DNA from: CAYLLD01 sp964425135 | Lineage (GTDB): Bacteria > Pseudomonadota > Alphaproteobacteria > Rhodobacterales > Rhodobacteraceae | NCBI GenBank assembly: GCA_964425135.1 | Contig: CAYRKW010000011.1 | Coordinates: 1 to 63,501, forward strand | Length of the DNA: 63,501 bases | Direction of reading: 5' to 3' | In this document: positions 17,490 through 26,325 of the stretch, piece by piece | Layout: the number at the start of each line of letters is the position of its first letter | How positions within the stretch are numbered: the first letter of the stretch is position 1 | Position numbers and translations under genes: made by a program | Notes under the pieces: generated by a model | The model's input: the letters and a program-made list of their open reading frames with translations, nothing else | The model's database searches: none | What the model was told of the DNA's origin: nothing

Positions 17490-18195
17490 GACTAATCAGT
17501 TTGAAATTTCGCTATTGTCTGGGACACAGTCGCAAAAGCATGTCAGTGTAAACGAAGCCCTCGCGCTCCTTGATGCCGTCGCGCAGTTGCGTGTGGAGAG
17601 TGCGACGCAAGGCACGCCGCCGGAAATCGCGCCCGAAGGAGCATGTTACATTGTTGGACCCAATCCAACCGGAGAGTGGTCAGGGCAGGCGCATCAACTA
17701 GCGGTCTGTGTAAATGGAGGGTGGCGGTTTGTAACGCCCAAACAGGGGTGGCAGGCTTACAACATTGAGGTGGGAGAACATCAGCTTTTCGACGGCAATG
17801 AGTGGCTTGGATCAACCTTGATTGCGACGTCGAACGGGAGTGCGACAACATTTCAAATCATTGAATTTGACTATGACCTGAGCGCTGGAGCGACGTTTCT
17901 GACAAATCCGGTCATACCTGCACAATCAACGGTAACCGGTATTACGGGTCGTGTTATCAGCGAAATCACAGGCACGCTGACGAGTTGGCGTGTGGGCGTA
18001 TCCGGCTCAGATGATAGATATGGTAGCGGTCTTGGGGTGGGAAATGCGAGCTATCTGGTTGGATTAACTGGGGCGCCGGTAACTTATTACAGCGATACGC
18101 CCTTGTTGCTATCGGCAGAAGGCGGAGATTTCGCTACGGGGCAGATACGGTTCGCAATCCACTTGATGTCGATCAAACCGCCACGCGTAGTCTAG
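17482..18195 (+). CDS. DUF2793 GTA fibre/spike-type protein
   Basis: The N-terminal DUF2793 domain is clear: LLSGTQSQKHVSVNEALALL, GACYIVGPNPTGEWSGQAHQ and GGWRFVTPKQGWQAYN. The C-terminal part (from about residue 110) is beta-rich and Gly/Thr-rich, as in receptor-binding or fibre domains. In R. capsulatus a DUF2793 fibre protein used by GTA particles is encoded away from the main cluster; here it overlaps the end of g15 by 8 nt, so it is very likely a GTA structural component. It is the last gene of the cluster. Confidence 0.85.
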   Translation: MVETNQFEISLLSGTQSQKHVSVNEALALLDAVAQLRVESATQGTPPEIAPEGACYIVGPNPTGEWSGQAHQLAVCVNGGWRFVTPKQGWQAYNIEVGEHQLFDGNEWLGSTLIATSNGSATTFQIIEFDYDLSAGATFLTNPVIPAQSTVTGITGRVISEITGTLTSWRVGVSGSDDRYGSGLGVGNASYLVGLTGAPVTYYSDTPLLLSAEGGDFATGQIRFAIHLMSIKPPRVV

Positions 18196-18613
18196 CCATT
18201 CGAACATTCGCTGCAAAATCGGGTGTCTGGAAACAACTATCATCTGGCAACGGCAATGGGTTAGTTGCGGTCTTTGCAATAACCCGACTCTGGATTAGAT
18301 TTGTTGGGCGGCGCACGAATACTGCATTAAGTTCAACTTGTCTGCGCGGATCGTTGGCTTTCGCCGTAGCTTTTTGCGCAAGAACCTCTTTGCGTGACAA
18401 CCGACCCGCGCTTTGCTGATCGAGAACGACCACTTTGAAGGACTTCAACGCTTGCCTGAGACATTTTCGAGCAAAATTTTGCGCTCGACCAATTCTTCTC
18501 AAAGTCTGAGCTTTGCGTCACGATCCATTGTATCAACCGCAATTGACTATCGACGTATCGGAATTGCATCCATATAAGCTCCGTGTATGTAAAACCGTGA
18601 ACGGGAAGACGTC
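18196..18613. other. Intergenic region between the GTA cluster and cysE
   Basis: 418 bp with no gene I can support. Minus-strand frames stay open for 70-110 codons but start at TTG, have no Shine-Dalgarno, and give low-complexity, Ser/Arg/Lys-rich products without recognisable motifs. The region probably holds the GTA 3' end and the cysE promoter; a TTGACT at 18543 and a TATAAG at 18573 are present but 24 bp apart, too far for one ordinary promoter. Confidence 0.5.
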
Positions 18614-19420
18614 ATGGCACAACCCAAAATGAACATTGCGAGCGTCGATCCTGTCTGGGAGCAGATTTGCCGCGAAGCAGAGCAAATCGTGCGCGATGAG
18701 CCATTGATGGGGAGTTTGGTTCATGCGGGCGTTCTGCATCACAAAAGCCTTGAAAAAGCATTGTCTTACCGGATGGCGTTAAAGTTATCGTCAAATGAAA
18801 TGTCTGAGAGCATCTTGGGTGATTTGGCGGATCAGGCTTATGCGGCGGACAAAGCACTGGGTGTTTCAGCACGCGCTGATATTCTTGCTGTCTATGAACG
18901 TGACCCCGCGTGCCACCGGATGGTTACTCCCTTGCTCTACTTCAAAGGATATCAGGCCCTTCAGTCCTATCGGATGGCGCATTGGTTGTGGAATGAGGGT
19001 CGCAAAGACCTTGCTTACTTTCTTCAAATGCGCACTTCAGAAGAGTTTGGTGTGGATATTCATCCTGCGGCAAAAATTGGCCGTGGTTTGATGATTGATC
19101 ATGCACATTCGATTGTCATTGGCGAGACCGCAGTCGTTGGCGACAATGTGTCGATGCTTCATTCAGTGACGCTGGGTGGTACTGGCAAAGAAGATGACGT
19201 GCGCCATCCGCAAATTGGCGATGGTGTTCTCATCGGAGCTGGTGCCAAAATTCTTGGCGCTTTTGAAGTTGGTCATTGCAGTCGCGTTGCTGCGGGATCG
19301 GTTGTGCTTGAAGCTGTCCCGCCTTGCAAAACCGTCGCTGGCGTTCCCGCGAAAATCGTGGGTGAGGCAGGGTGTACTGAGCCGTCAAAATCGATGCATC
19401 AACTGTTGAGCACGTCTTAG
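18614..19420 (+). CDS. cysE: Serine O-acetyltransferase CysE
   Basis: Acetylates L-serine with acetyl-CoA, the first step of cysteine synthesis. The 268-residue protein has the helical N-terminal domain (DPVWEQICREAEQIVRDEP) and the left-handed beta-helix with catalytic His residues: HPAAKIGRGLMIDHAH, IVIGETAVVGDNVSMLHSV, TLGGTGKEDDVRHPQIGDGV. It is convergent with pdhC, 3 nt away, without an obvious terminator between them. cysE next to the GTA cluster is an arrangement I associate with related Rhodobacterales. Confidence 0.96.
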   Translation: MAQPKMNIASVDPVWEQICREAEQIVRDEPLMGSLVHAGVLHHKSLEKALSYRMALKLSSNEMSESILGDLADQAYAADKALGVSARADILAVYERDPACHRMVTPLLYFKGYQALQSYRMAHWLWNEGRKDLAYFLQMRTSEEFGVDIHPAAKIGRGLMIDHAHSIVIGETAVVGDNVSMLHSVTLGGTGKEDDVRHPQIGDGVLIGAGAKILGAFEVGHCSRVAAGSVVLEAVPPCKTVAGVPAKIVGEAGCTEPSKSMHQLLSTS

Positions 19421-19423
19421 GCT

Positions 19424-20707
19424 TTAGGCAAGCATTGCCATCGGATTTTCCATCAGCGATTTAAAACTGGCGAGAAACTCAGCGCCCAATGCGCCGTCGA
19501 TGGCTCGGTGGTCGACCGAGAGAGTTACTGACATCATCGTCGCGATCCCTACAGCATCATCGCGGACGACAGGCTTTTTCAGACCGGCGCCCACAGCCAG
19601 AATCGAACCATGCGGCGGATTGATGACCGCATCGAAGTTCTCAATCCCCATCATCCCCAAATTGGAAATCGCGAATGAGCCGCCGGTGTAGTCCGCTGGG
19701 CTGAGTTTTCGCGACTTTGCACGTGCTGCCAGATCCTTCATCTCCAACGACAATGCGGACAGAGTTTTGGTATCCGCATCGCGCAAAACTGGCGTGAATA
19801 ACCCTCCTTCAATTGCAACAGCGACGGCCACATCCGCGGCTTTAAATCGAAGTAGTCTATCACCAGCCCACACAACGTTGCAATCCGGAACCGATTTGAG
19901 CGCCAGAGCGCTGGCTTTGATGATGAAATCGTTGATTGAGAGTTTAATGCTCCGATCTTCCAGCGTTTTGTTCAGATCAGCCCGAAACGCGAGCAGCGGG
20001 TCGAGTTCAATTTCTCGGCGCAGATAAAAGTGCGGGATTGTTTGTTTGGCTTCTGAGAGGCGTTGCGCGATTGTTCTGCGCATCCCGTCAAGTTCAACCG
20101 TTTCAAACTCTCGCCCATCATAAAGCCCTGCGACATCATTCTGATTTGCTTGCGTGAGAGCGGGTGATTGACCTGCTATTTCGGTTTTCACATTTGATGT
20201 GGCGTTTTGCGGCGAGGACGATGCGCTTTCGACATCAGCCTTTACGATCCGCCCGCGCGGTCCCGACCCTTTGATTGTGGAGAGATCGATATTCCTGTCA
20301 GCGGCGATACGCTTTGCCAGAGGTGACGCGAAAATGCGGTTGCCCACGGGTGCTTGTTCTGTTTGGGCCTGCGCAGGAGCCGGAACTGGCACTGGCGCCT
20401 GATCCGCATTTTCATTTTTCACGGCGTCATCTTTTGAAACCGAAGGCGCGCTTTGGGATGTCGCATCATCCGAAGCCATCACAGCAATGGGGGTGTTCAC
20501 CTTGATGCTGGACGTGCCTTCTGCGACCAAAATTTCCGAAATCTCACCATCATCTACCGCTTCAAACTCCATGGTCGCCTTGTCGGTTTCGATCTCAGCG
20601 AGAATGTCGCCCGATTCCACGAGATCTCCGGCTTTGACATGCCATTTTGCCAGAGTGCCTTCCTTCATCGTCGGGGAAAGAGCGGGCATGAGAATGTCGA
20701 TTGGCAT
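19424..20707 (-). CDS. pdhC: Pyruvate dehydrogenase E2 (dihydrolipoamide acetyltransferase)
   Basis: Transfers the acetyl group from lipoamide to CoA in the pyruvate dehydrogenase complex. One N-terminal lipoyl domain (lipoyl Lys in ETDKATMEFEAVDDGE), a Pro/Ala/Gln linker around residues 95-130, an E1/E3-binding domain (ASPLAKRIAADRNIDLSTI with RGRIVKADV) and the catalytic domain ending in SVDHRAIDGALGAEFL. 427 residues is normal. It is last of pdhA-pdhB-pdhC, 13 nt after pdhB. No E3 gene is in view. Confidence 0.95.
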   Translation of the reverse strand: MPIDILMPALSPTMKEGTLAKWHVKAGDLVESGDILAEIETDKATMEFEAVDDGEISEILVAEGTSSIKVNTPIAVMASDDATSQSAPSVSKDDAVKNENADQAPVPVPAPAQAQTEQAPVGNRIFASPLAKRIAADRNIDLSTIKGSGPRGRIVKADVESASSSPQNATSNVKTEIAGQSPALTQANQNDVAGLYDGREFETVELDGMRRTIAQRLSEAKQTIPHFYLRREIELDPLLAFRADLNKTLEDRSIKLSINDFIIKASALALKSVPDCNVVWAGDRLLRFKAADVAVAVAIEGGLFTPVLRDADTKTLSALSLEMKDLAARAKSRKLSPADYTGGSFAISNLGMMGIENFDAVINPPHGSILAVGAGLKKPVVRDDAVGIATMMSVTLSVDHRAIDGALGAEFLASFKSLMENPMAMLA

Positions 20708-20720
20708 GGCAGTTGATCCT

Positions 20721-22079
20721 TCAGCGATATGTCACTGACTTGACGGCTTCGATGACTTCTTTGGTGCTCGTCAACGCAAGCGCTTCGAGATTGGCGGCAT
20801 ACGGCATCGGCACATCTTTGCCACTGCAGTTGATGACGGGTGCGTCGAGATAGTCAAAGGCTTGCTGCATCAGCACTGAGGAGATGTAGTTGCCTATTGA
20901 GCAAACCGGGAAACCTTCTTCCACCGTAACACATCGATTTGTCTTTTTTACGCTTTCGACGACCGTTTCAGTGTCCAAGGGGCGGAGCGATCTCAGATCA
21001 ATCACTTCAGCTTCGATGCCCTCACTGGCGAGCCGCTCGGCGGCTTCCATCGCGTATTGCATTCCAATCCCAAACGAAACGAGCGTAACATCTGAGCCGG
21101 ATCGCGAGATTTTGGCCTTTCCAATTGGAACCGTGTGATCTTCCACGTCTGGAACATCAAATGTCCGTCCGTAAAGAATTTCGTTTTCCAACACGATCAC
21201 CGGATTGGGATCTCTGATCGCTGATTTTATCAGACCTTTCGCATCTGCAGCAGAGTAGGGCTGGACGACTTTCAATCCTGGGATATGCGCGTACCAAGCC
21301 GCATAATCCTGGCTATGCTGCGCCCCAACACGAGCCGCTGCGCCATTGGGGCCGCGGAATACGATGGGACAGCCCATTTGACCGCCGGACATATACAAGG
21401 TTTTGGCTGCTGAATTGACAATTTGATCAATTGCTTGCATGGCAAAATTAAACGTCATGAATTCAACGATTGGCCGCAAACCTGCAAACGCTGCACCCAC
21501 TCCGATCCCCGTGAAGCCATGTTCTGTAATGGGGGTGTCGATGACACGTTTTGGACCGAATTCGTCGAGCATGCCTTGAGAGATTTTATAGGCACCTTCG
21601 TATTCGGCGACCTCTTCCCCCATCAAAAATACATCCTCATCGCGACGCATTTCTTCTGACATGCCTGCGCGCAAGGCCTCGCGCACAGTCATTTTGGTGA
21701 AGGTCGTCCCTTTCGGCAAACCGGCTTCCTCAACGCGGGGAGCGCTCGCTGGCATCGCAGTGGCTTGGGCTGCGGGTTTTGGCTTTTCGGTCTTGGTCGT
21801 TTCGACAGGTTTCGACGCTACGTCCACCGCATCTTCACCATCCTCCACGACAACAGCAATCGGCGTGTTCACGGCCACATTTTGTGTGCCTTCGGACACG
21901 AGAATTTTGCCGATCTTACCGTCTTCGATGGCTTCAAACTCCATCGTTGCCTTATCGGTTTCGATCTCGGCAATCACCATGCCCGATGTAATCTCATCGC
22001 CCTCTGCTACCATCCATTTAGCAAGCGTACCTTCTTCCATAGTGGGAGATAAAGCAGGCATGAGTATTTCTGTGGCCAT
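20721..22079 (-). CDS. pdhB: Pyruvate dehydrogenase E1 beta with N-terminal lipoyl domain
   Basis: Beta subunit of the thiamine-diphosphate E1 component. It carries an N-terminal lipoyl domain (Lys in ETDKATMEFEAIEDGK) and a roughly 50-residue Ala/Pro/Glu linker ahead of the E1-beta part (FTKMTVREALRAGMSEEMRR; VFLMGEEVAEYEGAYKISQG). A lipoyl-fused E1 beta is known in several alphaproteobacteria, so this is not a mis-joined gene. ATG 22079 is preferred over TTG 22085 because AAGGGAG lies 7 nt upstream. 452 residues. Confidence 0.95.
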   Translation of the reverse strand: MATEILMPALSPTMEEGTLAKWMVAEGDEITSGMVIAEIETDKATMEFEAIEDGKIGKILVSEGTQNVAVNTPIAVVVEDGEDAVDVASKPVETTKTEKPKPAAQATAMPASAPRVEEAGLPKGTTFTKMTVREALRAGMSEEMRRDEDVFLMGEEVAEYEGAYKISQGMLDEFGPKRVIDTPITEHGFTGIGVGAAFAGLRPIVEFMTFNFAMQAIDQIVNSAAKTLYMSGGQMGCPIVFRGPNGAAARVGAQHSQDYAAWYAHIPGLKVVQPYSAADAKGLIKSAIRDPNPVIVLENEILYGRTFDVPDVEDHTVPIGKAKISRSGSDVTLVSFGIGMQYAMEAAERLASEGIEAEVIDLRSLRPLDTETVVESVKKTNRCVTVEEGFPVCSIGNYISSVLMQQAFDYLDAPVINCSGKDVPMPYAANLEALALTSTKEVIEAVKSVTYR

Positions 22080-22091
22080 GCTCAAACTCCC

Positions 22092-23087
22092 TTACGCGTA
22101 AATATCTGTATAAAGCTCGGCCAGATCTGGCTCGGGGCTCGTTTGTGCGAAATCAGCCGCCTCATTCACAACCGATTTGATTTCTTTGTCCATCGATTTG
22201 AGGTCATCTTCGCTTGCATGCTTTCCTGAAATCAGCAGGTCGCGAACATGCGAAATCGGGTCTCGCTCCTCGCGCATTTTCTGGACTTCCTCGCGCGTTC
22301 GGTATTTGGCTGGGTCGGACATAGAATGTCCGCGATAGCGGTATGTGTTCATTTCCAGAATATACGGCCCTTTTCCAGCGCGACAGTGTTTCACAGCACC
22401 CTCAGCAGCGGCGCGGACGGCCAATACATCCATGCCGTCCACAGCTTCGCCTGGGATCGCGAAAGCTGCGCCGCGTGTGTAGAGCGCAGGAGAAGACGAG
22501 GCGCGTTGTAGGCTCGTTCCCATGGCGTATTGGTTGTTTTCGATGATGAAGATACATGGCAGTTTCCATAGGCTTGCCATATTGAATGTCTCGTAGATTT
22601 GCCCTTGATTGGCGGCTCCGTCACCGAAGTAGGTGAAGGATACACTATCGTTTTCACGGTACTGATTGGCAAATGCGAGACCTGCGCCGATGGGAACTTG
22701 CGCAGCGACTATCCCGTGCCCGCCATAGAACTCCTTCTCTTTGGAGAACATATGCATCGAGCCGCCTTTGCCCTTGGAATAACCTCCAGAGCGGCCTGTA
22801 AGTTCGGCCATGACGCCCTTCGGGTCCATGCCGCAGGCGAGCATATGGCCATGATCGCGGTATGATGTGAGCCGTTGATCTCCGTCCTTGGCAGCGGCTT
22901 CAACGCCAACCACAACCGCTTCCTGGCCGATGTAGAGATGGCAAAAACCGCCGATCAGTCCCATCCCATAAAGTTGACCGGCCTTTTCCTCGAAACGCCT
23001 GATCAGCAGCATTTCCCGATAGTAATCTAGCAAGTCGTCCTTGCTTACGTTCGACTTCTTTTTGGAAGGGCGTTTTGCGGCTGCCAT
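22092..23087 (-). CDS. pdhA: Pyruvate dehydrogenase E1 alpha
   Basis: Alpha subunit of E1, decarboxylating pyruvate with thiamine diphosphate. The ThDP motif GDGAANQGQIYETFNMASLW runs on to the expected NN; the phosphorylation-loop region YRYRGHSMSDPAKYRTREEV is typical. A Lys-rich N-terminus (KRPSKKKSNVSKDDL) precedes the core. 331 residues is normal. First gene of the pdhABC operon, 106 bp downstream of the ftsB-like gene. Confidence 0.96.
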   Translation of the reverse strand: MAAAKRPSKKKSNVSKDDLLDYYREMLLIRRFEEKAGQLYGMGLIGGFCHLYIGQEAVVVGVEAAAKDGDQRLTSYRDHGHMLACGMDPKGVMAELTGRSGGYSKGKGGSMHMFSKEKEFYGGHGIVAAQVPIGAGLAFANQYRENDSVSFTYFGDGAANQGQIYETFNMASLWKLPCIFIIENNQYAMGTSLQRASSSPALYTRGAAFAIPGEAVDGMDVLAVRAAAEGAVKHCRAGKGPYILEMNTYRYRGHSMSDPAKYRTREEVQKMREERDPISHVRDLLISGKHASEDDLKSMDKEIKSVVNEAADFAQTSPEPDLAELYTDIYA

Positions 23088-23193
23088 ACGTGCGGGTCCG
23101 GGATTAGGTCTAATGTTAAACTATATGAAAGTATGACACGAGGATAAGTCCACCGCAACTCCGCGAACTCATTACTTATCGACCAAAAGTCGT

Positions 23194-23499
23194 TTAACGT
23201 ACAATTATCTCGTCAGTGCGCGCATATCCGAGGACTTTGCGCGCCTGTTCATCGAGCAGATCGAGGTCCAAAAACGTATCTGACAAACGTTTGGTGCGAT
23301 TTTCCGCCTCAATGCGTTTGGCGACGAGGATATCATGGCGGGCTTTCAGCATGATTTCATCTGCTTCGACACGGCCTTTTTCATAGAGACCAAAAGGACC
23401 TTGCGTGGCGGCATAGATAAAATAAGCGCAGCCAAGCACGGTGAATGCGCTGAAGCAAATCACTTTGATGAGCTCACCATAAAGACTGATCGTCTTCAT
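23194..23499 (-). CDS. FtsB/DivIC-like septum formation initiator
   Basis: 101-residue single-pass membrane protein of the FtsB/DivIC family, which links early and late divisome proteins. It has one N-terminal membrane helix (about residues 9-29, VICFSAFTVLGCAYFIYAA), a heptad-rich stretch (EADEIMLKARHDILVAKRIE) and the conserved C-terminal LDEQARKVLGYARTDEIIV. It lies upstream of pdhABC on the same strand, the usual place in this group. ATG 23499 has no competing start. Confidence 0.85.
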   Translation of the reverse strand: MKTISLYGELIKVICFSAFTVLGCAYFIYAATQGPFGLYEKGRVEADEIMLKARHDILVAKRIEAENRTKRLSDTFLDLDLLDEQARKVLGYARTDEIIVR

Positions 23500-23691
23500 C
23501 TACCCGCCTGTTTTTTCTTGTTATTCAGAAACTATCGCAAATGTAGGCAAGTTTGTGAATCCCCCAATTGAAATTGCCGGGTGAATTATCGGTATTGGGG
23601 CGGTGATCCAGACCAACCACAAGATGTGGTGGCGACGATCTGAAATAGACGCGGGACGCGTTGCGCGCGAACAACAACTCTGACGCGGGGA

Positions 23692-23719
23692 AATAAAAGA
23701 GGCCGGAGTAAATCCGGCC
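23692..23719 (-). terminator. Terminator of the class I aldolase gene
   Basis: Perfect 7-bp arms ggccgga (23701-23707) and tccggcc (23713-23719) around gtaaa. Read on the minus strand the hairpin is followed by tcttttattt, so it terminates fbaB, whose stop is about 40 bp upstream. The 190 bp beyond it, up to ftsB, contain no gene. Confidence 0.85.
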
Positions 23720-23760
23720 CTTTGTGGGGTTGCGTCTGTTGTTTGCTCAAAGCTAAAAAA

Positions 23761-24845
23761 TTAGGCTTTCCCGCGATAGATATCCATCAGATCGCCAAGC
23801 ATCTTGAGCGCATCTTCGCGCGAGCGTTGGAACGTGTTGCGACCGATGATCGAACCGTTGCCGCCACCGTCACGAATGGCACGCGCGTCGTCGTAAACGC
23901 TGTTGGTTCCTTTTTTCGATCCGCCCGAGAAAATCACAATGCGTCGGCCGTTGAATGCCGATTGCATGACATGCGCCACGCGTTTGGCTTGTGTTTCGAT
24001 ATCGATATTTTCGTCTTCATAGACCTTTTTTGCCGCGGGCAGCGACAGATGATCGGTGGAGAGCTTAACTTTGATGATATGCGCGCCCAAAAGCGCGGCA
24101 ATTTGGGCCGCGTAGGCGGAGATATCAACGGCTGTTTCACCTGCGCTATCGAGCGCTTCACCGCGTGGATAAGACCAAACGACCGAGGCCAGACCTTTGG
24201 AGGCGGCCTCTTCGCGCATCGCCGAGATTTCTTCGAACATGTCCAAACCCAGCGAAGAGCCTGGATAGATGGTAAATCCAATGGCAGATGCGCCAATGCG
24301 CAGGGCGTCATCGACGCTCGCAGTGATTGCTTGATCGTTCGGGGCCTCCGACGGGATCAGCGAGTTGGCCGAATTGACCTTCAAGATTGTTGGAATTTGA
24401 CCCGCGAACGTATNNNNNNNNNNNNNNNNNNNNNNNNNNNNNNNNNNNNNNNNNNNNNNNNNNNNNNNNNNNNNNNNNNNNNNNNNNNNNNNNNNNNNNN
24501 NNNNNNNNNNNNNAGCGAGTTGGCCGAATTGACCTTCAAGATTGTTGGAATTTGACCCGCGAACGTATCCGCGCCCGCTTCGAGCATCCCAAGAGGGGCC
24601 GCATAGGCGTTCAAGCCCGCATCAATCGCCAACTGATAGTGGTAATGTGGATCATAGCCGGGTGCGTTCGGCGCAAATGAGCGCGCGGGCCCGTGCTCGA
24701 ACCCCTGATCGACGGGCAGAATAATCATCTTGCCAGTTCCGCCGAGTTTACCGTTCATCAACATACGGCAGAGATTTCCCTTAACACCGGGATTATCAGC
24801 TTCGTAGTTTGACAATATTTTCTGGACGACGCGCGTGGCTTTCAT
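23761..24845 (-). CDS. fbaB: Class I fructose-bisphosphate aldolase (FbaB type), interrupted by an assembly gap
   Basis: Archaeal/DhnA-type class I aldolase splitting fructose 1,6-bisphosphate. Upstream part: MKATRVVQKILSNYEADNPG, GTGKMIILPVDQGFEHGPAR and GLNAYAAPLGMLEAGAD. Downstream part: YPGSSLGLDMFEEISAM, IIKVKLSTDHLSLPAAK (Schiff-base Lys region), RRIVIFSGGSKKG. Removing the 100 N plus one copy of the duplicated 55 bp (155 bp) restores a single continuous frame of about 310 residues. ATG 24845 has GAGGGA 6 nt upstream. Part of the aldolase-pgk-gap-tkt glycolysis/gluconeogenesis block. Confidence 0.93.
24359..24568. other. Assembly gap with duplicated 55-bp flanks
   Basis: 100 N (24414-24513) are flanked by two identical 55-bp copies, 24359-24413 and 24514-24568, both from the same point of the aldolase gene. 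The identical arrangement at 44905-45114 shows this is a contig overlap that was padded and not merged. Confidence 0.95.
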
Positions 24846-24967
24846 GAAAGATCCCTCATTAACTCTTGAAAAACTGTAGATATGGGTAGCGGTTTCGGGA
24901 TTCCGAAACAACAGCACGCAATCCGGTTTTTGAGGGCTGTTACTTCCTCTCTACACTTCAAAAGCCT

Positions 24968-26158
24968 TTAGATTTCCAAAGCAGCAATTGCCGGGAGGGT
25001 TTTCCCCTCGAGCCATTCGAGAAACGCGCCACCAGCTGTTGAGATATACGTAAAATCCGACGAGGCGCCGCTGTTATTCAGGGCGGCGACGGTATCCCCG
25101 CCGCCAGCGACCGAAAGGAGCTGCGCGTTGCGTGTCAATTCGGCTGCGCGCATCGCGGCGGCGTCGGTTGCTGCGTTGAAAGGTGGAATTTCGAAAGCGC
25201 CTAGCGGGCCGTTCCAAACCAGCGTTGCTGAGTTGCCGAAAACTTCCCAGATTTCCTGAACCGAGTTCGGACCAGCGTCGAGGATCATCTGATCGGCAGG
25301 GCAATTGTCTGCGTCCACGGTTGTGGACGGCGCGCCCGCTTCGAAGCGGCTGGCGATAACGACATCGCTCGGCAAGACAATATTGGTGTCTTTAGCGACC
25401 GCAGTTTTCATGATGTGCTTTGCGGTGTCGACCATGTCTCGCTCGCACAAAGATGTGCCGATTTCCTGACCCTTCGCCAGCATGAAGGTGTTAGCCATAC
25501 CGCCGCCAACAATAATGTTGTCGACATTGTCGATCAGATTGGACAGCAGATCCAGCTTTGTTGAAATTTTCGCACCACCGACGATGGCCGTGACCGGGCG
25601 TTTGGGCGATCCCAAAGCGGTTTCCAGCGCGTTCAGCTCCAGCTCCATCAGGCGGCCAGCGCAGTTGGGCAAGAGTTTTGCAATGCCAACGGTTGATGCA
25701 TGGGCGCGATGGGCCGCGGAAAAGGCGTCATTGCAAAATACGTCACCTAAATCTGCGATCTTGCGGGCAAATGCAGGGTCGTTCTTCTCCTCCCCCGCAT
25801 AAAACCGCACGTTTTCGAGCAGCAAGATGTCACCGTCGTTCATTTCGGCAATCCACTCACGCGCGGATTTTTCACCCGTATCGGCTCCGAATGTAACCTT
25901 CCGCCGAAGCGCGGCTTCAAGCGCGGGTATTGTGACTTCAAGCGACATTTCTGGCACATATTCGCCCTTGGGACGGCCAAAGTGGGCGAGCAAAACAGGT
26001 TTGCCGCCAAGATCGATGATATCGTTGATGGTGGGAACAATCCGTTCAATCCGGGTCGCATCAGTGACGGTACCATTCTCGACCGGAACGTTGATATCCA
26101 CACGTGTCAAAACCGTTTTTCCGCGCAGTTCAATGTCGTCGAGCGTTTTCCATGTCAT
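24968..26158 (-). CDS. pgk: Phosphoglycerate kinase
   Basis: Interconverts 1,3-bisphosphoglycerate and 3-phosphoglycerate with ATP/ADP. The 396-residue enzyme shows the substrate-binding start (TVLTRVDINVPVENGTVTD), HFGRPKGEYVPEMSL, the AHRAHAST loop and the nucleotide-binding end SVAGGGDTVAALNNSG. A GAGGA sits upstream of ATG 26158. It follows gap and a small membrane ORF, 12 nt apart, so gap-sORF-pgk is probably one transcript. Confidence 0.97.
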   Translation of the reverse strand: MTWKTLDDIELRGKTVLTRVDINVPVENGTVTDATRIERIVPTINDIIDLGGKPVLLAHFGRPKGEYVPEMSLEVTIPALEAALRRKVTFGADTGEKSAREWIAEMNDGDILLLENVRFYAGEEKNDPAFARKIADLGDVFCNDAFSAAHRAHASTVGIAKLLPNCAGRLMELELNALETALGSPKRPVTAIVGGAKISTKLDLLSNLIDNVDNIIVGGGMANTFMLAKGQEIGTSLCERDMVDTAKHIMKTAVAKDTNIVLPSDVVIASRFEAGAPSTTVDADNCPADQMILDAGPNSVQEIWEVFGNSATLVWNGPLGAFEIPPFNAATDAAAMRAAELTRNAQLLSVAGGGDTVAALNNSGASSDFTYISTAGGAFLEWLEGKTLPAIAALEI

Positions 26159-26170
26159 ATGTATCGATCC

Positions 26171-26314
26171 TCATCTCCAAATGGCGAGCCACTCAGAAAT
26201 AGAGGCCACCAGCTTTCCCACATAGGTGACAAGCCCCCACTCGAACACCCAAATATCCGCAATCGCAATTGCAACTAAGAAACTGGCTAACGCAAGTGCG
26301 GTCTTGTTGTCCAA
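26171..26314 (-). CDS. Small membrane protein between gap and pgk
   Basis: A 47-residue ORF starting at TTG 26314, with GACGGAA 6 nt upstream, 11 nt after the gap stop and 12 nt before pgk. The product is one hydrophobic helix (ALALASFLVAIAIADIWVF) with a short tail ending in EWLAIWR. I recall a similar small hydrophobic protein in this position in related bacteria, but cannot check it here. Function unknown; it could anchor or regulate nothing more than its neighbours' translation through coupling. Confidence 0.6.
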   Translation of the reverse strand: MDNKTALALASFLVAIAIADIWVFEWGLVTYVGKLVASISEWLAIWR

Positions 26315-26325
26315 TCGATGTTCCG

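Noticed and set aside
18173..18502. 109-codon minus-strand frame between the GTA cluster and cysE
   Set aside because: TTG start without Shine-Dalgarno, Arg/Lys-rich product without motifs, overlapping the end of the DUF2793 gene.
24359..24568. Direct repeats of a mobile element at the first N run
   Set aside because: Identical 55-bp copies flank exactly 100 N at two unrelated loci, which is an assembly signature.
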